A DNA stretch of 64,000 nucleotides from TMP-86 sp046347195 (GCA_046347195.1 JAXMGQ010000013.1:1-64000); one strand, 5' to 3'; counted from the stretch's first letter, positions 17,788 to 26,877 are shown. The notes: generated by a model not told the origin, from the sequence alone. Made by a program: numbers and translations.

Positions 17788-18579
17788 TCAGCCGCCGTGC
17801 GCGAACTCGGGATAATCGGTCATGGCGCCGTCGCAGAACACGGTGCTGCCGGTCATGTAAGAGGCCATGTCGGACACCAGGAAGGTGGCCACGCGGGCGA
17901 CCTCCTCCGGCTCGCCCATGCGGCCGAGCGGGATCTTCGTCAGCAGGTCACGCAGTGAATCCGCGTTGCTCCACACATTCTGGTTGATCGGCGTGCGAAT
18001 CGCGCCCGGCGCCAGTGCCAGCACACGCACGCCGTGCGGCGCGGCCTCCTGCGCCAATGACTGCGTCAGCATGGCCAACCCCGCCTTGCTCGCGGCATAG
18101 GCGCTGTAGCCGCTCCAGGCGATGCGCTCGTGCACGGAGGACATGTTGAGGATCACGCCGCTGCGTTGCGGCACCATGCGCTGCAGCGCCGCGCGCGCGC
18201 ACAGAAAACTGCCGGACAGATTGACGCGCAGCACGCGCTCCCAGGCGGCCGGATCCGCATCCCAAGCCCGCGCCGGCACACCGTCGATGCCGGCGTTGTT
18301 GACCAGCACGTCGATGCCGCCCCATCGTCGGTCGAGTTCGGCGTACATCGCCATCACCTGTGCGGCGTCGGCGACGTCCGCCAGCACACCGAACGCCTCG
18401 GCGCCGGTTCCGCGCAGCTCATCGACCAGCGCCGAGGTCTGCTCCGGGTGCAGGAGGTAATTCACGGCCACGCGTGCACCCGCCGCGGCCAGCTCGCGCA
18501 CGATGGCCGCGCCGATCCCGGAATTGGCGCCGGTGACCAGCACTCGCTGATGGGCGAGTCGGACTTCCATGGTGGACAT
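17788..18579 (-). CDS. SDR-family oxidoreductase (glucose 1-dehydrogenase-like)
   Basis: 263-residue classical short-chain dehydrogenase. Cofactor motif TGANSGIGAA at the N-terminus, NNAGID in the middle, catalytic Ser in NMSSVHER and YSAYAASK with the Tyr-Lys pair, and a PGAIRTPIN loop. It resembles NAD(P)-dependent glucose 1-dehydrogenases, which fits the glucoamylase encoded 9 bp downstream: release of glucose followed by oxidation. ATG at 18579 or 18570 could be used; the first gives a normal N-terminus. Divergent from the DUF938 gene with a 71-bp gap. Confidence 0.87.
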   Translation of the reverse strand: MSTMEVRLAHQRVLVTGANSGIGAAIVRELAAAGARVAVNYLLHPEQTSALVDELRGTGAEAFGVLADVADAAQVMAMYAELDRRWGGIDVLVNNAGIDGVPARAWDADPAAWERVLRVNLSGSFLCARAALQRMVPQRSGVILNMSSVHERIAWSGYSAYAASKAGLAMLTQSLAQEAAPHGVRVLALAPGAIRTPINQNVWSNADSLRDLLTKIPLGRMGEPEEVARVATFLVSDMASYMTGSTVFCDGAMTDYPEFAHGG

Positions 18580-18650
18580 CGTATACTTGCGGAACGCTCC
18601 GGATCGGCGCGTTACACTGACGCACCGCACAGCGGCAAGCAACAGCCAAC

Positions 18651-19301
18651 ATGACGGACAAATCCATCGCCCTCGAGACACGAACCCAGGCAAAGGACCG
18701 GCTGTTCTCCCCCTCTGCCGCGCGCAATCGCGAACCCCTCCTGCAGGTGCTGCGTCAACTCCTGCCCGTTTCCGGCCGCGCGCTGGAAATCGGCTCCGGT
18801 ACCGGCGAACACATCACTTTCTTCGCCCGCCACCTGCCGGATTGGCGCTGGGTACCCTCCGATCCCGACGATGACTCCCGCCGCAGCATCGCCGCCTGGA
18901 TCGCGGCGGAACACCTGGCCAATGTCGTGCCACCCCTGACGATCGATGCCAGCGCCGGCCTCTGGGGTGTGGAGGATCAGGCACCCTTCGACGCGCTGCT
19001 CAGCCTCAACATGATCCACATCGCGCCGTGGTCCGCGGCGCAGGGCCTGTTCGCCGGCGCTGGTCGCCTGTTGCGGCCCGGCGGCCTGTTGTTCCTGTAC
19101 GGCCCGTTCCAGGAAGGCGGCGTCCACAATGCGCCATCGAACGTGGAGTTCGATCTGTCCTTGAAGTCCCGGAATCCGGACTGGGGAGTGCGAGATATCG
19201 ACGATCTGCAAGGACTCGCGCGCAGCAACAGTCTCCAGCTGGGCCACCGCTTCGCGATGCCGGCGAACAATCAGGCGCTGGTATTCGACAAGCTGCGCTG
19301 A
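18651..19301 (+). CDS. DUF938 SAM-dependent methyltransferase-like protein
   Basis: 216-residue Rossmann-fold protein of the DUF938 family. The SAM-binding motif LEIGSGTGEHITFFA at about residues 45-60, an acidic loop PSDPDDDS, and SLNMIHIAPW in the position of the catalytic motif are all visible; the ending NNQALVFDKL is typical. Its biological substrate is unknown. It is convergent with the PLP protein gene that follows (29 bp apart) and divergent from the SDR gene. Confidence 0.85.
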   Translation: MTDKSIALETRTQAKDRLFSPSAARNREPLLQVLRQLLPVSGRALEIGSGTGEHITFFARHLPDWRWVPSDPDDDSRRSIAAWIAAEHLANVVPPLTIDASAGLWGVEDQAPFDALLSLNMIHIAPWSAAQGLFAGAGRLLRPGGLLFLYGPFQEGGVHNAPSNVEFDLSLKSRNPDWGVRDIDDLQGLARSNSLQLGHRFAMPANNQALVFDKLR

Positions 19302-19330
19302 GCGGACGACGCGCCTTGGTGAACGTTGCC

Positions 19331-20611
19331 TCAGCTGCCCTGCTGAAACACCGGCCAACGATCGACGATCTTGCCGCCACGCACCGCGAGCAGGTCGCCG
19401 AATTCCAGCAGCACCGATTCGCTGATCTGCGGGCGCAGGAAGATGTTGTCGCCCACGTCCAGGCCGACCGCAGGCGAGGCATTGACGATCTCCTGATTCG
19501 CGCTGTGACCATAGAACTCGTTGAACTGCAGGCCGCCAGGCGATACGTAGTCTGCTCGCCACCAGCCGCCGTATATGAAGAAAGTCTCGCGTTGATTTGG
19601 ATCCCACCACGAGAAGATCTTCGATTTGCCGTCCAGTGCCGGCAGGTTGATCGGGCCGGTCTTTTTCAGTACCGGCGTCGCGATGAACGCCGCGGGCACA
19701 TGCTCGGCGAGCGAGGGCAGGTCGTAGTGCGTCGGCTTTACCAGCGCGGTGCCGACGCTGATGTCATTGCTGATCTTCTCCTGCGGATGTAGCGAGTAGC
19801 TGGGGCTCCCGCCGGCATTGAGGGTGAGGCCGTCGTTCCAGAGCTGCGGAAAGTTGCGTCGCGTGAAATCGACATAGCCCTGGTAGATCGACATCGCCCT
19901 GGCGAGCAGTTCGTTGGCGGAACCGAGGATCGACGGCACGTTCATGCCGACATGCGCGTCGTAGCCCATGAAGCCGGCGAATTCGAGCTGCTGCGGATGG
20001 GCGACGACGGTGTCGAGCATCTGCTTGAGCGTCGCCTCGCTGCCGACGCCCCCTCGATGCAGGCCGACGTCGATCTCGAAGCTCGCGCGCAGCTTCGTGC
20101 CCAGGCCCTGGGCCAGTTGCAGGTATTCTGCGAGGCGCTGCGGCGTGTCGACCAACCACTGCAATTGCCGCGCCGGATCGAAGCCGCCGGGCTTCAGCTC
20201 GCGGTAGAACTGCTGCACCGCCTGCACCGGCAGCGGCTTGCCGAGCAGCACGTCGAAATCCGGGAAGAATTCGGCATCGTGGTTGAGAAACGGCCGGTGG
20301 AACGACATCAACCGGCGGGTATTCGCACGCCTGGCGACGTATTCGATCAATTTGTGCGATGGCAGTGATTTCTCGACGATCCGGTAGTGCTTGCCGCAAC
20401 CCTTGAGCGTGCTCGCGACCCGATCGATGTTGTGATCCAGCCGGTCGAGATCGATCAAAAGGCAAGGCACTATCGGCCCGTTGCGCTTCAGCTCGGCATT
20501 GAGCGCGTGAAAATAGTCATCGTACGGCGTACCGCCGTCGACCGGCTTCTTCCACCAGGCGTACCCCGCGACGGCCGCGGCCGCGCCGAGCAGCAAGTGC
20601 CGGCGCTTCAC
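19331..20611 (-). CDS. D-threonine aldolase-like PLP protein, exported
   Basis: 426-residue protein of the alanine racemase N-terminal/DSD1 fold. The PLP lysine is likely in the VEKSLPSHKL segment, equivalent to the HVKTHK motif of D-threonine aldolases; later blocks are EIDVGLHRGG, NAGGSPSY and the C-terminal DNIFLRPQ (HxC metal motif not obvious). It starts with KRRHLLLGAAAAVAGYAWW, an N-terminal signal or anchor. GTG 20611 overlaps the stop of the oxidase gene (GTGA). A periplasmic location would be unusual for a PLP enzyme. Third gene of a cytochrome c5/FAD oxidase/PLP unit. Confidence 0.75.
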   Translation of the reverse strand: MKRRHLLLGAAAAVAGYAWWKKPVDGGTPYDDYFHALNAELKRNGPIVPCLLIDLDRLDHNIDRVASTLKGCGKHYRIVEKSLPSHKLIEYVARRANTRRLMSFHRPFLNHDAEFFPDFDVLLGKPLPVQAVQQFYRELKPGGFDPARQLQWLVDTPQRLAEYLQLAQGLGTKLRASFEIDVGLHRGGVGSEATLKQMLDTVVAHPQQLEFAGFMGYDAHVGMNVPSILGSANELLARAMSIYQGYVDFTRRNFPQLWNDGLTLNAGGSPSYSLHPQEKISNDISVGTALVKPTHYDLPSLAEHVPAAFIATPVLKKTGPINLPALDGKSKIFSWWDPNQRETFFIYGGWWRADYVSPGGLQFNEFYGHSANQEIVNASPAVGLDVGDNIFLRPQISESVLLEFGDLLAVRGGKIVDRWPVFQQGS

Positions 20612-22011
20612 GTCTTGCTCCCGGGTGCGCCCGCATCGATACCGAAGATCGAATGCAGGTGTGCGTTCAGAAACTTGCCGCCCGGGTCGAGCGACTCGCG
20701 CACGGCCAGAAAATCCTTCCACTTGGGGTACAGCGGCGCCAGCAGGCGCGCGTTGAGCGAATGGAGCTTGCCCCAGTGCGGACGGCCGTCGTACTTCCAG
20801 AAGATCGGCTCGATCTGCGCGAAGTACTCGTGATAATCCATCTCGTAATACTGATGGATCGAGATCGTGCACGTGTCACGGCCCTGGAACATCGACAGCG
20901 GAATGTCATCCGCCTTGACGTAGCGGTATTCGATCGGAATGTAACTGTCGAGATTCTGTTCGCGGATCTTCTTGAGGATTTCGCGCAGGCAGGCCGGGCC
21001 GGCAGCGGCCGGAACCGAATATTCCATTTCGTTGAAACGCACGTCGCGCACACTGGGGAATACCTTGTAGGAATCATCGCGCGCTTCCGGAAAGCTCATC
21101 AGGTGTTTGCCGGCAACGCTCAACAGCGCCGCCTGGATGCGCGGCGAGTCGCGAAAACGCGTGTTGATGCCACGCAGAAGGGCGACCTTGTCCCGATCTC
21201 CGCCCTGCTCTTTCGGCAAGGTTGCCGGATCGTGCGTCTCGTTCTGCGCCGTGGCCAGCGAAAGATCCGAATGCAGTATCGAATTGATCTCGAAATGATC
21301 GTTCTCGCGCATCAGGCGCGGCATGTCTTCGATCAATTCCTCGGTGTCCTGCATCCAGTCGCGCCGGTGCAGGCGGAAGGAGTTACGGTTCTGCAGGCGC
21401 ACACGCGTGACCACGCCAAGTGCGCCGAGCGAAACGCGCGCGGCGCTGAACACATCAGGGTGGTTTTGGGCATCGCAATCGAGCGCATCGCCATTGGCGG
21501 TGATCAGGCGCAAACCCACCACGTTCGAGGAGTAGGAGCCGAACTTGACTCCGCTGCCGTGCGTCGAGGTCGAAATCGCGCCGGCGAGGGTCTGGTAGTC
21601 GATGTCGGCCATGTTGGGCAGCGCCTGGCCGATCTTCTTCAACGGCTCGCCGAGCTGCGACATCGGCGTGCCGCCCCAGATCTCGGCCTGCAGTTTCTGT
21701 GAGTCGTGCGAAATGAGACCGGACAGGTTGCCCAGCGAGATCAGGCTGCCGTCGGTCGGTACCAGCGGCGAAAATGAATGCGCCGAACCGACCGGACGCA
21801 CCGCGCCGGCCGCGTTGCGTATGGCCGCTGCAAGCGCTTCTTCGTTCGCCGGCGCGAGACGCGCGGCCGGGATGCAGGTTTGCGCTCCGGACCAGTTGCG
21901 CCAGACCACGATGCGCTCGCGCTCCGCCGCGTACGCGCTGCGCGGCAGCAGCGCGGCGGCGCCGAGCACGCCGGCCGTCGTCTTGAGCCATTCGCGCCGT
22001 GTCATCGACAT
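20608..22011 (-). CDS. FAD-binding sugar-lactone oxidoreductase (ALO/GulLO family), Tat-exported
   Basis: 467-residue flavoprotein of the L-gulonolactone/D-arabinono-lactone oxidase family. A Tat signal (TRREWLKTTAGVLG) is followed by the FAD-linked PCMH domain (RPVGSAHSFSPL, ISTSTHGSG, LGALGVVTRV) and the C-terminal ALO domain with the HWGKLHSL motif and an LDPGGKFLNAHL ending. It sits 11 bp after a cytochrome c gene, so electrons probably go to that cytochrome rather than to oxygen. Sugar lactones or related polyols are likely substrates. Confidence 0.85.
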   Translation of the reverse strand: MSMTRREWLKTTAGVLGAAALLPRSAYAAERERIVVWRNWSGAQTCIPAARLAPANEEALAAAIRNAAGAVRPVGSAHSFSPLVPTDGSLISLGNLSGLISHDSQKLQAEIWGGTPMSQLGEPLKKIGQALPNMADIDYQTLAGAISTSTHGSGVKFGSYSSNVVGLRLITANGDALDCDAQNHPDVFSAARVSLGALGVVTRVRLQNRNSFRLHRRDWMQDTEELIEDMPRLMRENDHFEINSILHSDLSLATAQNETHDPATLPKEQGGDRDKVALLRGINTRFRDSPRIQAALLSVAGKHLMSFPEARDDSYKVFPSVRDVRFNEMEYSVPAAAGPACLREILKKIREQNLDSYIPIEYRYVKADDIPLSMFQGRDTCTISIHQYYEMDYHEYFAQIEPIFWKYDGRPHWGKLHSLNARLLAPLYPKWKDFLAVRESLDPGGKFLNAHLHSIFGIDAGAPGSKT

Positions 22012-22022
22012 GCTCGATACCC

Positions 22023-22403
22023 CTATTTCTTCGGCAGCGCCGTGCCGGCCATGTATTCGATCAAGGCGCGGTACTGCGGCTCGGTGCAGTCCATGCACGC
22101 GCCCATCGGCGGCATGCTCTTGAAGCCATTGAAGGTGTGATCGAGCAGCACCGCATCGCCCTGCGCGAGGCGCGGAGCCCAGGCGGCGGCATCGCCGACT
22201 TGCGGCGCGCCGGTTCCGGCGACGGCATGGCAGTTCCTGCAGCTGCGTTCGTAAATCGACTGGATGTCAGGGGGCAATGCGGCCGCAGGCGCGGCCACGG
22301 AGGCGGCCGTGCCTGCGCCATCGTGCTTGCCGCAAGCGGCAAGCAGCATGAACCCGCCCAACACGACCCAGGTCCGAAGAACGGCGGAACAAGATGCACG
22401 CAT
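22023..22403 (-). CDS. Cytochrome c5-family lipoprotein
   Basis: 126-residue mono-haem cytochrome. An N-terminal lipobox (MLLAACGK) indicates attachment to a membrane on the periplasmic side. The haem motif is CRNCH, and the axial Met with a nearby Cys pair (SMPPMGACMDC) is the hallmark of the c5 type. First gene of the unit with the FAD oxidase and PLP protein; it likely accepts electrons from the flavoprotein. Confidence 0.9.
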   Translation of the reverse strand: MRASCSAVLRTWVVLGGFMLLAACGKHDGAGTAASVAAPAAALPPDIQSIYERSCRNCHAVAGTGAPQVGDAAAWAPRLAQGDAVLLDHTFNGFKSMPPMGACMDCTEPQYRALIEYMAGTALPKK

Positions 22404-22485
22404 CGCTGACTCCTTGACAGTACGTGCCTATCCCATCATGTCGCCCGCGCCGACTGAAGGGGTCGCGGGCGGCCAAATTCACTTC

Positions 22486-22560
22486 CCTGGCGCTCGCGTC
22501 GCTGAATCCGAGCTGCTCGCCGGTCGCGGCCACGGTCATGCCTTGTTCGCTGAGCAGGCG
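22486..22560 (-). pseudogene. AraC-family regulator remnant (helix-turn-helix scrap)
   Basis: A minus-strand stretch reads RLLSEQGMTVAATGEQLGFSDASA, split here as RLLSEQGMTVA and EQLGFSDASA. This matches the second helix-turn-helix of AraC regulators, where LGFSDASAFSRAF is typical. The match stops abruptly at both ends, so only a scrap remains. Weak evidence, because the match is short. Confidence 0.35.
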
Positions 22561-22562
22561 AC

Positions 22563-22673
22563 AAGCGCTACGTCAGCGGCATCAACAACGTCACGACCTC
22601 GATCATGGGTACGCCGTTCGCGACCATCACACCGCCGCCGATGTGGGGGATCGAAGGCGCCGTGCAATTCTGA
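22563..22673 (+). pseudogene. TonB-dependent receptor C-terminal remnant
   Basis: 36 codons ending at TGA 22671-22673 that read KRYVSGINNVTTSIMG and PPPMWGIEGAVQF. A terminal aromatic residue after an alternating strand is what the last beta-strand of a TonB receptor looks like. There is no upstream barrel sequence; it abuts the AraC scrap on the other strand. Probably the residue of a deletion that removed most of a receptor gene. Confidence 0.5.
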
Positions 22674-22683
22674 AGAGTTCCGC

Positions 22684-23544
22684 TCACTTCCTGAGCGGCG
22701 GCAACCCCAGGATCTGCCGCGCCTCTTCCGGCGTCGCCGGCTCCTTGCCGAGTTCGCGCGCGATGCGCACGGCGCGCGCGACGAGTTGCGCATTGCTCGC
22801 GAGCTCGCCCTTGCGGTAGTAGGCATTGTCTTCGAGGCCGACACGGACGCAGCCGCCCATCAGCATGGCGAGCGTCGTCATCGGCAACTGCGCCGGACCG
22901 ACCGCTGCGCAGTTGAAATACGCATCGGCGGGCAGCATGTCGATGAGCGTCAGCAACATCTTCGGCGTCGCATCGACCGCGCCCTGGTAACGCATGCCGA
23001 GCACGAGATCGATGTAGTAGGGTTTCTTGAGCAGGCCCTTGTCGATCAGGTTCTGTACGTCGCGCAACATCGCATGCGAATAGACTTCCATCTCGGGCTT
23101 GATGCCGCGCTCGTTCATCTTGCCGACGAAGAGCTCGATCTCATGCGGCATGTTCGACCACGGCACGCCGGCGTACTGGCCGGAGATGCGCATCATCGAG
23201 CCCATGTTGAGCGAGGCCATCTCCGGGCCCGCATCGAGACAGGCGACGCGCTCGTCCTGCGTCAGGTTCGGCCCGCCACCCGTGCTGTCCTGGATGACCA
23301 TCGGGCACACGGCGCGGATCTTCTGGTGGATATCGCGGAAGATATTCACGTCGGCGCTGTTCTCGCCGGTCTTGTCGCGCGCGTGGATGTGCACGATCGC
23401 GGCGCCCTCGTTGTAGCAGGCGAGCGCGGACTGGGCGATCTCGTCCGGCTGCTCGGGCACGCTCGGGTTGATCTTCTTGGTCACGATCGCCCCGGTCTGC
23501 GCGACCGTGATGATCACCTTGTCAGAGGGCAATGACAGCGGCAT
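22684..23544 (-). CDS. BKACE-family beta-keto acid cleavage enzyme
   Basis: 286-residue TIM-barrel enzyme of the 3-keto-5-aminohexanoate cleavage family (BKACE, DUF849), which condenses a beta-keto acid with acetyl-CoA to give an acyl-CoA and acetoacetate. Zn-binding and active-site motifs are visible: VIITVAQTGA at the start, AAIVHIHARD with the HxH pair, DSTGGGPN, PEMASLNMGS and GGCVRVGLEDN. The second ATG (23544) is taken as the start. It lies 172 bp downstream of the aldehyde dehydrogenase on the same strand and may act in the same pathway. Confidence 0.88.
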   Translation of the reverse strand: MPLSLPSDKVIITVAQTGAIVTKKINPSVPEQPDEIAQSALACYNEGAAIVHIHARDKTGENSADVNIFRDIHQKIRAVCPMVIQDSTGGGPNLTQDERVACLDAGPEMASLNMGSMMRISGQYAGVPWSNMPHEIELFVGKMNERGIKPEMEVYSHAMLRDVQNLIDKGLLKKPYYIDLVLGMRYQGAVDATPKMLLTLIDMLPADAYFNCAAVGPAQLPMTTLAMLMGGCVRVGLEDNAYYRKGELASNAQLVARAVRIARELGKEPATPEEARQILGLPPLRK

Positions 23545-23716
23545 CGTCGTTCTCCTGCAGATAAGTCGCCTCAAATTCTCCAGGCGAACCCCGGGAACGA
23601 GGCAGCCGCCATGGTAGCGGACCGCCCGGCGGCAGCGTCATGACTTTCCAGATGAACCGCATGACTTCGCATCCGGCCGTCTGCGAGCCGCGCCGCCGGG
23701 CCCGACCGCCCTCCTT

Positions 23717-25129
23717 TCAGCGGGCGACGTGAACGGACTGGATCGTCATGTACTCCTTCAACCCGTCGACGTTGAACTCGGTGCCGAGACCCGAGCCCTT
23801 CACGCCGCCGAAGGGCGCCAGCGGATGCAGGCCGCCGTGGCTATTGACCCAGGCCGTGCCGCTTTCGAGCTGCACGGCGTACTTGCGCGCCTCATCCGGA
23901 TCGTTCCCCCAGACCGAGCCGCCCAGGCCCACGTCGAGCGCGTTCGCACGCTGGATCGCTTCCTCGATCGTCTTGTACTTGATGATCGGGATCGCCGTGC
24001 CGAACTGCTCTTCCTTCACGATCTGCATGTCATCGGTCGCATCGGCCACCACCGTGAGTGGATAGAAATAGCCCGGGCCCGGCGGGGTCTTGCCGCCGGT
24101 GACGATGCGCGCGCCCTTCTTGCGCGCGTCCTCGACCATGTTCGCCACGACATCACGCTGCGCCTTGTTGGTGAGCGGACCGATGAGATTCTTCGGATCC
24201 ATGCCGTTGCCGACCGGGATCTTCGACACGAAATCAGCGAATTTCGAGACCACTTCCTCGTACTGACTCTCGTGCACATAGAGACGCTTGAGCGCCGCGC
24301 AGGTCTGGCCGCCGTTGATGAAGCAGCCCCAGAAGAGTTTTTCGAGCAGCGGCTCGATCTTCGTGCCGGGCAGGATGATGCCCGCATCGTTGCCGCCGAG
24401 TTCGAGCGTGAGGCGCTTGAGCGTCTCGACGGCGTTCGACATCACTCTCTTGCCGACGCCCGTCGAACCGGTGAAGACGACCTTGTTGATGCCCTTGTGC
24501 CTGGACATCAGATCGCCGATGGCACCGCTCCCGGCCACCGAGTTGACGACGCCCGGCGGCAGGATCGTGTTCATGAGCTCGATCAATCGCAAAACGCTCA
24601 GCGGCGTGTCCGAGGCGGGTTTCGCGACGACCGTGCAGCCGGCACGCAGCGCCGGCATGATGTGCCAGGTCGCGATCATCATCGGCCAGTTCCACGGCGT
24701 GATCGAACCGACCACGCCCACCGGGCGGCGCTCGATCCTGATCTGGCCCTGCGCATCATCCTGGATGGTCTCGACCGGAATCTGCAGGCCCGCCGTCACA
24801 CGCGTCCACGCAACCGTCCCGCCGGCTTCGAGATTCGCGCCCGGACCGCTTTGCGTCTTGCCCTGCTCGTGTGTGATGAGCGTGGCGAGTTCGGCGTGGT
24901 GTTTCTCGACCAGATCGGCGATCGCGTTGAGCTTGGCGACGCGCTCGCTGTCAGGCAATGCCGCCCATGCTGGCAGCGCACGCCGCGCCGCCGCGACCGC
25001 CTTGTCGAGCAACGCCTCGTCGGCGATCGGGCAGGCACCCACCACCGTTTCATCTGCGGGATTCCTGACCTCGAGCATCTTGCCCGTGGTGATCTTCTGG
25101 CCGTCGACAATCAGCGGATAAACCTGCAT
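23717..25129 (-). CDS. NAD(P)-dependent aldehyde dehydrogenase
   Basis: 470-residue member of the aldehyde dehydrogenase superfamily. Key motifs: ITPWNWPMM near residue 140, FTGSTGVGKRV, the catalytic Glu in LELGGND, the nucleophilic Cys in GGQTCAALKR, and EEQFGTAIPI followed by the APFGGVKGSG C-terminal block. Full length. Aldehyde substrate unknown. Same strand as the ferredoxin gene 81 bp upstream and the BKACE gene downstream. Confidence 0.92.
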   Translation of the reverse strand: MQVYPLIVDGQKITTGKMLEVRNPADETVVGACPIADEALLDKAVAAARRALPAWAALPDSERVAKLNAIADLVEKHHAELATLITHEQGKTQSGPGANLEAGGTVAWTRVTAGLQIPVETIQDDAQGQIRIERRPVGVVGSITPWNWPMMIATWHIMPALRAGCTVVAKPASDTPLSVLRLIELMNTILPPGVVNSVAGSGAIGDLMSRHKGINKVVFTGSTGVGKRVMSNAVETLKRLTLELGGNDAGIILPGTKIEPLLEKLFWGCFINGGQTCAALKRLYVHESQYEEVVSKFADFVSKIPVGNGMDPKNLIGPLTNKAQRDVVANMVEDARKKGARIVTGGKTPPGPGYFYPLTVVADATDDMQIVKEEQFGTAIPIIKYKTIEEAIQRANALDVGLGGSVWGNDPDEARKYAVQLESGTAWVNSHGGLHPLAPFGGVKGSGLGTEFNVDGLKEYMTIQSVHVAR

Positions 25130-25210
25130 GGCGCGCTCCTCGAGGATGGAATTGTCATGGCCCAATGATAGCCTGATCGCCGGACAAAATCGCCCGCGGC
25201 GCGCGGCGGC

Positions 25211-25525
25211 TCAGTCGGGTTCGGCCGGCACCTCATCGCAGCTGATGACGACGCGCTCGGTCGTCGGTCGCGCCTGGCAGGAGAGCACGAAACCCTGTCC
25301 GACCTCCCAGTCCGCAAGCCCGCGGTTGCGTTTCATTACCACCGCACCTTCGAGCACTTTCACCCGGCATTCCGCGCAGGCCCCTCCCCGGCAGGAATAG
25401 GGCAGCTCGATCCCCTGCGTCTTCGCCGCATCGAGAATCGAACGCTCGCGCGACATGTCGAAGGAGCGGGTCTCCCCCTGGATCGTGATCACGACGGTGG
25501 TCACCGCTTCGCTATCCGTTGTCAT
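25211..25525 (-). CDS. Plant-type [2Fe-2S] ferredoxin
   Basis: 104-residue soluble electron carrier. The cluster motif is SCRGGACAEC with the last ligand in VLSCQAR, the plant-type spacing. Such ferredoxins usually serve ring-hydroxylating or cytochrome P450 oxygenases, but no partner oxygenase gene is in this window. Start at ATG 25525 or 25531. It is the first gene of the string ferredoxin, aldehyde dehydrogenase, BKACE. Confidence 0.9.
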   Translation of the reverse strand: MTTDSEAVTTVVITIQGETRSFDMSRERSILDAAKTQGIELPYSCRGGACAECRVKVLEGAVVMKRNRGLADWEVGQGFVLSCQARPTTERVVISCDEVPAEPD

Positions 25526-25553
25526 GGGCACAGCCTACTGCGCCAAACGGGCC

Positions 25554-26159
25554 TTATGTCAGAATCGCGCCTGTCGCCGCCGGCCCGAACCCGGCCAGGC
25601 AGCCAGCCAAACCTCCGCCTGCCCTCGTATCCCCGGCCCGTCCCGGCTCGCCAGCGACCCCGGCGGATGCCTGACGCCCGACCACCACCAGCCTCCCGGC
25701 CGCCATCAGCTCGAACTCGCGCACGTTCCGGCCATGCGGCTCGACGCCCGCGTCGGTACCCATCGCGATCGGCGTGCCGATCTTTACCGCGTGCTCGATC
25801 GAGTCGACTCCGGCCGCAATGGCCATCTTCGCGGCCCGGTCGCCGTGGCAGTGCGCCGCGGCCTTGCGGCCCCAGGCATGCGCCTCCGAGACGATGGCGT
25901 TCATCTCCTCCTGCGTCAGCTGCACGTTGTCGACCGCGTCAGTCAGCGAGAGCACGCCGCCGGAAGCCATGAACTTGATGACATCGGCCCCGTCCTTGAT
26001 CTGGTAGCGCACCGCCTCGGCATTTCTCGGCGCCGTTGCAGATGCCCTGCAACGTACCCTGGGGCGCGATGAGCTGCGCCGGAACAGGATCCATGTCGGC
26101 GTGGCCGCACGCGCCGTGGCCGGAAGGCCGGCGCATGGGATGGCGCAGGCGGCGAGCAC
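25554..26159 (-). pseudogene. Amidohydrolase remnant with internal deletion
   Basis: The middle of this frame reads VRYQIKDGADVIKFMASGG, KAAAHCHGDRAAKMAIAAG and VDSIEHA, then jumps straight to IGTPIAMGTDAGVEPHGRN. In intact imidazolonepropionase-like amidohydrolases about 100 residues separate the SIEHG and GTDAG motifs; here they are almost fused. The N-terminal HxH metal site is absent and both ends run into unrelated sequence. Clearly a remnant of a gene related to the 11715-12902 amidohydrolase family. Confidence 0.75.
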
Positions 26160-26192
26160 AGTCGCAGTAGCAGGATGCGGCCATTATATGCA

Positions 26193-26220
26193 TTGAAAAC
26201 ACACAGCAAACTGCGATAGT
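26193..26220 (+). promoter_or_regulatory. Candidate sigma-70 promoter of cupin/phosphotriesterase operon
   Basis: TTGAAA (26193-26198), a 16-base spacer, and GATAGT (26215-26220), in a locally AT-rich stretch 42 bp before the cupin start. The -10 match is modest. No operator symmetry seen. Confidence 0.4.
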
Positions 26221-26261
26221 GTCGTATCCTACCAATTTCAATATGACGGCGGGGGACGACG

Positions 26262-26819
26262 ATGAACGAATTTCATTTTCGCGGCGCCATGAAGATGACG
26301 GCGCTGCTGGCGGCGGGCGTTGCCGCTGCCTATGCAACCACCAGCCTCGCCGACAATCTGCCGACCAGGCAGGCGCATCACTTCTCCTTTGCCGGCAAGC
26401 GCCCCAGCTTCCGCCAGGAGGGCACCACCAAGTCCGATGTGGCCGTGTCGGCCGTCAATAGCGGCGGCTGGATGACGCTGCAGGACGAGATCTGGTACCC
26501 GACCTTCGCGGTATCGCCGCACTGGCACAAGACCCACAATGAGACCTTCTATGTGGTTTCAGGCCGTGTGGAGTGGACAGTGGGCGGCGAGACCCATGCG
26601 CTGAGCGCGGGTGACTCGGTGTACATCCCTGCCAACACCGTGCACAGCGTGAAGGTGCTGGACGGCAAGAACGCCCACATGCTCATGATCTACAATCCGG
26701 GCGGCTATGAAGAGCACATGGCGCGCGAAGAGGCGTACACCCTCGAGCAGCTCAAGGACACGAAGATCCGCGATCAGCTGCGCGAGCTGAACGACTTCCA
26801 TCCGGTTTCCGACAAGTAA
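26262..26819 (+). CDS. Secreted cupin-domain protein
   Basis: 185-residue protein. After a signal peptide (MKMTALLAAGVAAAYATTSLAD) comes a single cupin domain with the metal motif HWHKTHNETFYVVSG and the second conserved block DSVYIPANTVHSV. Single-domain cupins bind a metal and small ligands; function not determinable. First gene of an operon with two exported phosphotriesterase-family proteins (58 bp to the next start). Confidence 0.85.
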   Translation: MNEFHFRGAMKMTALLAAGVAAAYATTSLADNLPTRQAHHFSFAGKRPSFRQEGTTKSDVAVSAVNSGGWMTLQDEIWYPTFAVSPHWHKTHNETFYVVSGRVEWTVGGETHALSAGDSVYIPANTVHSVKVLDGKNAHMLMIYNPGGYEEHMAREEAYTLEQLKDTKIRDQLRELNDFHPVSDK

Positions 26820-26877
26820 GACAACTCCGATGCGCCACCCGAAGTGGGTCTGGCGACGCAATCGGCAAGGAGCGGGG

